DNA from: CAZIRO01 sp964541595 | GTDB taxonomy: Bacteria > Acidobacteriota > HRBIN11 | DNA: 7,648 nt | Reading direction: 5' to 3' | Assembly: GCA_964541595.1 (NCBI GenBank) | Contig: CAZIRO010000137.1 | Location: 1-7,648 of the forward strand | In this document: positions 7,453-7,648 of the stretch, piece by piece | Layout of the letters: each line of letters opens with the position of its first letter | How positions within the stretch are numbered: the stretch's first letter is position 1 | The notes under the pieces: generated by a model | What the model was told of the DNA's origin: nothing | Database searches by the model: none | What the model saw: the letters and a program-made list of their open reading frames with translations, nothing else | Position numbers and translations under genes: made by a program

Positions 7453-7549
7453 TGTCCGGTCCCGGGTGGCGGGTCTTAGGTCTCCGGTCCCAGGTGTCCG
7501 GTGTCAGGTGTCGGGTATCCGGTGTCGGGTATGCAGGTGGCAGGTATCC
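7451..7549 (+). repeat. Degenerate 7-bp tandem repeat (GGTGTCN-like)
   Basis: Units beginning GGT follow one another in exact 7-nt register from 7451 to 7527: GGTGTCC, GGTCCCG, GGTGGCG, GGTCTTA, GGTCTCC, GGTCCCA, GGTGTCC, GGTGTCA, GGTGTCG, GGTATCC and GGTGTCG. One 8-nt unit (GGTATGCA) follows, then GGTGGCA and GGTATCC. That makes 14 units, with GGT invariant and a usual consensus of GGTGTCN. Degenerate heptads of this kind are found between genes in various bacteria and produce false open frames rich in PDTRH on one strand and VSGVR on the other. Its function is unknown. Confidence 0.85.
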
Positions 7550-7577
7550 GGGACGGGAGACGGAAGACAGGGGACGG
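7550..7577 (+). repeat. Second degenerate 7-bp repeat family (GGGACGG-like)
   Basis: Directly after the GGT units come GGGACGG, GAGACGG, AAGACAG and GGGACGG, four consecutive 7-nt units that share GAC at positions 3-5. The register continues without a gap from the first tract while the consensus changes, so the two tracts may be one composite array. Confidence 0.6.
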
Positions 7578-7589
7578 GGCATCCCATGA

Positions 7590-7641
7590 GACAGGGACAT
7601 CGCATGACCGCATGGGGACCCACGGTGTCCCATGGCCTGTC
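7590..7641. repeat. Imperfect nested inverted repeat near the window edge
   Basis: The inner arms are CATGGGGAC (7611-7619) and GTCCCATG (7627-7634), with one bulged G and a 7-nt loop. The outer arms are GACAGG (7590-7595) and CCTGTC (7636-7641), with an unequal unpaired segment on the left. There is no T-run after it inside the window, so it is not called a terminator. The window ends 7 bases later. Confidence 0.4.
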
Positions 7642-7648
7642 CCGATTT

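Noticed and set aside
7451..7577. CRISPR-like array
   Set aside because: The units are 7 nt, contiguous and degenerate, with no spacers and no cas genes.
7217..7633. Minus-strand open frame of 138 codons (with a + strand partner at 7137-7589)
   Set aside because: Its translation reflects the heptad repeat (PDTRH and VSGVR type strings) and lacks any domain or ribosome site.
7590..7641. Rho-independent terminator
   Set aside because: The hairpin is imperfect and no T-run follows on either strand inside the window.

Overview
The window is bacterial chromosomal DNA of fairly high GC by eye. Genes are tightly packed, with 4-8 nt overlaps or gaps of 12-76 nt, Shine-Dalgarno sites and one probable TTG start. 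No rRNA, tRNA, phage or transposon gene is visible. The gene set (FadA-type thiolase, TsaB, ABC-2 exporter, DsbD-like thioredoxin, Cys/Met-family PLP enzyme, DppD/OppD-type ATPase, AmgK-like sugar kinase) does not fix a phylum. It is compatible with a free-living or poorly sampled lineage that has a Gram-negative-type or other redox-active envelope.

Left part, + strand (1-1548): the 3' part of an acyl-CoA thiolase gene, cut by the window edge, followed with a 4-nt ATGA overlap by tsaB, a subunit of the enzyme system that makes t6A in tRNA. The two stops of this pair and of the minus-strand operon meet tail to tail. The tsaB 3' end overlaps the kinase gene by 83 bp, so there is no intergenic space for a terminator.

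Middle, - strand (7171 down to 1466): one apparent six-gene operon. In transcription order it is: ABC ATPase, ABC-2 type permease (4-nt overlap), membrane-anchored tandem thioredoxin (8-nt overlap), Cys/Met-metabolism PLP enzyme (76-nt gap), DppD/OppD-type ATPase without any partner (20-nt gap), and an AmgK-like sugar or aminoglycoside-type kinase (12-nt gap). The first three probably form a functional group at the membrane, namely an exporter plus a periplasmic thiol protein. The last three are linked by position only and their joint role is unknown. A perfect TATAAT box lies just upstream of the first gene. Its position argues that translation of the ATPase starts at a TTG with a strong Shine-Dalgarno site rather than at the upstream ATG.

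Right end (7215-7648): over 400 bases without a convincing gene. It holds a degenerate 7-bp tandem repeat (GGTGTCN-like, then GGGACGG-like), a perfect 14-bp palindrome and an imperfect inverted repeat at the window edge.

The most interesting items are the tandem thioredoxin whose second domain has CxxD in place of CxxC, the heptad repeat tract, and the mixed-function operon with an orphan peptide-transporter ATPase. I see no clear evidence of a wholly new system.
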